From the NCBI GenBank assembly GCA_016926595.1, contig JAFGOG010000346.1, positions 1-7,324 of the forward strand: a stretch of 7,324 nt of DNA, in the 5' to 3' direction. The stretch's first letter is position 1; every line of letters begins with the position of its first letter. Below the pieces are notes generated by a model, which was not told the DNA's origin, did not search any database, and was given only the letters and a program-made list of their open reading frames with translations. This document shows, in pieces, positions 5,669 to 7,324 of this stretch. The position numbers and the translations under genes are program-made. Origin of the DNA: Anaerolineae bacterium (GTDB lineage Bacteria; Chloroflexota; Anaerolineae; JAAYZQ01).

Positions 5669-6130
5669 ATGAAGGGGAAACGAGTCCTGATCGCCGTTGC
5701 CTTTCTGGTCCTGAGTACCACCGGCACGGCACTGGCTCATGGAGCCAAGATCGAGTACACGTTGAGCACAGCCGTGGAGCTGGTGGCCACCTACGACACC
5801 GGCGAGCCGCTGGCTGGCGGGCAGGTGACGGTCTATGCCCCTGACGATCCCGCGACCCCCTGGCTCACGGGCGTGTGCGACGACGAGGGACGCTTTGCCT
5901 TCACGCCCGATCCCGACCAGCCGGGCACCTGGGATGTGCAGATCCGCCAGGCGGGCCACGGCGACATCGTGCACATTCCGATTGGCGCCGGCGCAGCCGG
6001 CTCAGGCGGCGGGGGCTTTTCCCCGGCCCAGATCCTCCTGATGTCGGCTTGTGTGGTGTGGGGCTTTGTCGGTACGGCCCTCTTTTTCTCCCGTAGAAAG
6101 TCAAGCCCGGCCCGGGGGGGAAAAGTCTGA
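5669..6130 (+). CDS. NikL-like accessory protein of the nickel ECF transporter
   Basis: 153 aa with three parts. Residues 1-23 are a signal peptide ending A-L-A, leaving His24 as the predicted new N-terminus (HGAKIEY). Residues about 28-104 are a small beta domain of carboxypeptidase-regulatory type, with the typical G-x-P-L-A-G-G-x-V-T-V-Y and D-x-x-G-R-F-x-F steps. After a Gly-rich linker, 117-140 form a membrane helix followed by a basic tail. This is the layout described for NikL, which replaces NikN/CbiN in some nickel importers. GAGAGG (5657-5662) overlaps the preceding stop and serves the ATG. The TGA shares one base with the ATG of the next gene (TGATG), implying coupled translation with the S-component. 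A free N-terminal His and H97/H102 could help hand metal over. I am fairly sure of the layout and less sure of the exact name. Confidence 0.8.
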   Translation: MKGKRVLIAVAFLVLSTTGTALAHGAKIEYTLSTAVELVATYDTGEPLAGGQVTVYAPDDPATPWLTGVCDDEGRFAFTPDPDQPGTWDVQIRQAGHGDIVHIPIGAGAAGSGGGGFSPAQILLMSACVVWGFVGTALFFSRRKSSPARGGKV

Positions 6131-6786
6131 TGCACATACCGGATGGCATTCTGCCCGCCTCGGTCGCGGTCGCCGGGTACGCCACCGCCGGCGCGGCGAC
6201 CTGGTACTCGCTGCGCAAGATCAACCAGCGGGAGGACCCCCAGGCCGGCGTGCCCGCGGCCGCGCTGCTGACGGCCGGCTTTTTCGTCGCCTCGTGGATC
6301 CACATCCCCATCCCGCCCACCAGCGTCCACCTGGTCCTGAACGGGCTGCTGGGGGCAGTGCTGGGCTACTATGCCTTTCCGGCCATCCTCATCGGCCTCT
6401 TTTTCCAGGCAGTCATGTTCCAGCACGGAGGCCTGAGCACCCTGGGCGTCAACGCCACGATGATAGGTGTCCCGGCTCTGCTAGCCTACCAGATCTTTCG
6501 CCTGCGCCATCTGCTGTGGCGCGATCGCGATCGCCAGGACGGCCGGCTCATAACTGCGATTTTCAGCTTTGGGGCCGGCGCCCTCGGCCTGGGGCTGGCG
6601 GCCGTCATCGCCCTGGTGCTGCTGATCACCACCATCCCGGTCCAGATCGATGTCGAGACCGAGCGGGCCAGCATCTATGCCCTGACCCTGGCCCACGTGC
6701 CCCTGATGGCCATTGAGGGTGTCTTTACGGCGCTGGTGGTGCTCTTCTTGCAGCGGGTCAGGCCGGAATTGCTAGACAACGGCTAA
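6130..6786 (+). CDS. cbiM: ECF transporter S-component NikM/CbiM (nickel or cobalt)
   Basis: The substrate-binding membrane subunit of a group I energy-coupling-factor importer, 218 aa. It opens with MHIPDGIL, the hallmark N-terminus in which the amino group, His2 and a later His bind the metal. His67 in PPTSVHLVLNGLLG falls at the number reported for the third ligand in NikM2. FQAVMFQHGGLSTLGVN (92-108) is the second conserved block. Hydrophobic helices lie at about 8-25, 42-58, 68-90, 92-118, 140-170 and 183-208. The PTSVH-LxLNG wording fits the nickel-type NikM branch better than classic cobalt CbiM, as far as I remember those groups, and the NikL-like partner supports nickel. The ATG overlaps the previous TGA by one base, with a G-run at 6114-6120 as ribosome site. 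TAA 6784-6786 ends it, and the T-component begins 22 bp later. Confidence 0.93.
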   Translation: MHIPDGILPASVAVAGYATAGAATWYSLRKINQREDPQAGVPAAALLTAGFFVASWIHIPIPPTSVHLVLNGLLGAVLGYYAFPAILIGLFFQAVMFQHGGLSTLGVNATMIGVPALLAYQIFRLRHLLWRDRDRQDGRLITAIFSFGAGALGLGLAAVIALVLLITTIPVQIDVETERASIYALTLAHVPLMAIEGVFTALVVLFLQRVRPELLDNG

Positions 6787-6808
6787 TCTGGGCACTGCCA
6801 GAGTACAC

Positions 6809-7324
6809 ATGGACCTGGAACTCGACGCCTATGCCAGCCTGGATTCCCCCTTGCACCGCTGGGATGCCAGGTACAAGCTGGCCGGCCTGATGGCCCTCAT
6901 CCTGGCCTTTTCGTTCGTGCGCGATCTGCGACTGCTGCCGGCGATGCTGCTCATCACCGGCCTGCTATACGCTGCCGCGCACCTGCCGCTGGCCTGGCTG
7001 CTGGCCCGGCTGCGCTATCCGGGCGCGTTTTTGCTCATCGTGGCGGTCCTGCTGCCCTTCCTGTCAGGGTCCACGCTGCTCGTCGAGATCGGTCCCCTGG
7101 CGCTGCGGCTGGAGGGCTGCCTGGAGCTGCTGCGCATCCTCGTCAAGTTCGTCTCCATCCTCACGGTGGGGCTGGTCCTCTTTGGCACCGCGCCCTTCCT
7201 GGCGACCATCAAGGCCATGCGCGCCCTGGGCCTGCCCCCCATCCTGGCGGACATGACCCTGCTGGCCTACCGCTACCTGTTCGAGATCGGCGGCGACCTG
7301 GCGCGGATGGAGACGGCCATGGGC
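6809..7324 (+). CDS. cbiQ: ECF transporter T-component CbiQ/NikQ, 3' end outside window
   Basis: An open frame of 172 codons reaches the right edge without a stop. It starts MDLELDAYASLDSPLHRWDARYK in register with the family: the aspartate-tyrosine/L-D-S-P-L-H-R-W-D lead-in, then membrane helices at about 22-38, 42-58, 70-87 and 108-126. It continues with ALGLPPILADMTLLAYRY, then LFEIGGDLARME and TAMG. The last residues are the beginning of the A-x-x-x-R/G coupling helix that docks on the ATPase, so about 80-90 residues are missing. The protein couples ATP hydrolysis by CbiO/NikO to metal entry through NikM. The ribosome site is weak (CAGAG at 6799-6803), 22 bp after the nikM-type stop, so coupling with upstream translation is likely. 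The ATPase gene should follow outside the window. Confidence 0.92.
   Translation, partial: MDLELDAYASLDSPLHRWDARYKLAGLMALILAFSFVRDLRLLPAMLLITGLLYAAAHLPLAWLLARLRYPGAFLLIVAVLLPFLSGSTLLVEIGPLALRLEGCLELLRILVKFVSILTVGLVLFGTAPFLATIKAMRALGLPPILADMTLLAYRYLFEIGGDLARMETAMG

Noticed and set aside
4900..5727. 275-codon reverse-strand frame opposite the lipoprotein
   Set aside because: The forward gene has promoter, ribosome site, lipobox and operon spacing; the reverse frame has none of these.
1..7324. CRISPR array, tRNA/rRNA gene, insertion sequence or transposase
   Set aside because: No spaced direct repeats, no RNA gene signatures and no transposase motifs or terminal inverted repeats were seen.

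Overview
The window is GC-rich bacterial DNA with every supported gene on the + strand. The protein wording (DUF166-type protein, Gfo/Idh/MocA oxidoreductase, ceramidase-like hydrolase, DegT-type aminotransferase, nickel/cobalt ECF transporter) and the GTG starts would suit an environmental Chloroflexota genome such as Anaerolineae or Caldilineae. That placement is an inference from style, not proof.

Region 1 (1-1164): the 3' part of a polytopic membrane protein runs in from the left edge. Its stop overlaps an ATG (ATGA, 598-601). A DUF166-like gene follows that has lost its middle and changed frame, so it is a pseudogene.

Region 2 (1165-4154): after about 280 bp without a gene but with a good sigma-70-type promoter (1294-1323) comes an apparent sugar-related operon. 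Its first gene, a 337-aa Gfo/Idh/MocA oxidoreductase, is intact. The next two loci are broken. The start of what looks like a GPH/MFS sugar transporter is joined in frame to the C-terminal half of a neutral-ceramidase-like hydrolase, with a TAA just after the join. A DegT/DnrJ/EryC1 aminotransferase has lost about 140 internal residues with a frame change and also has a TAG. Both internal stops sit where a glutamine codon is plausible. This looks like ongoing decay by short internal deletions plus nonsense mutations, with the first gene spared.

Region 3 (4155-7324, right edge): a coherent metal-uptake module. A Fur-family regulator (4294-4731) is followed by an operon of four genes: a His-containing lipoprotein of no family I can name, a small signal-peptide/beta-domain/one-TM protein resembling NikL, the S-component NikM/CbiM (N-terminal Met1-His2 plus His67, the known Ni-binding residues of NikM), and the T-component CbiQ/NikQ, cut by the window edge. 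The ATPase is expected just outside.

Main finding: the regulator gene and the uptake operon each have an extended -10 promoter, and 4-5 bp after each -10 hexamer lies the same element, TTGCAA-N4-(TT/CC)GCAA (4262-4277 and 4800-4815). It resembles the Nur nickel-regulator box (TTGCaa-N5-ttGCAA) with one base less spacing. The simplest reading is an autoregulated nickel-responsive repressor controlling a nickel ECF importer that carries an undescribed accessory lipoprotein.
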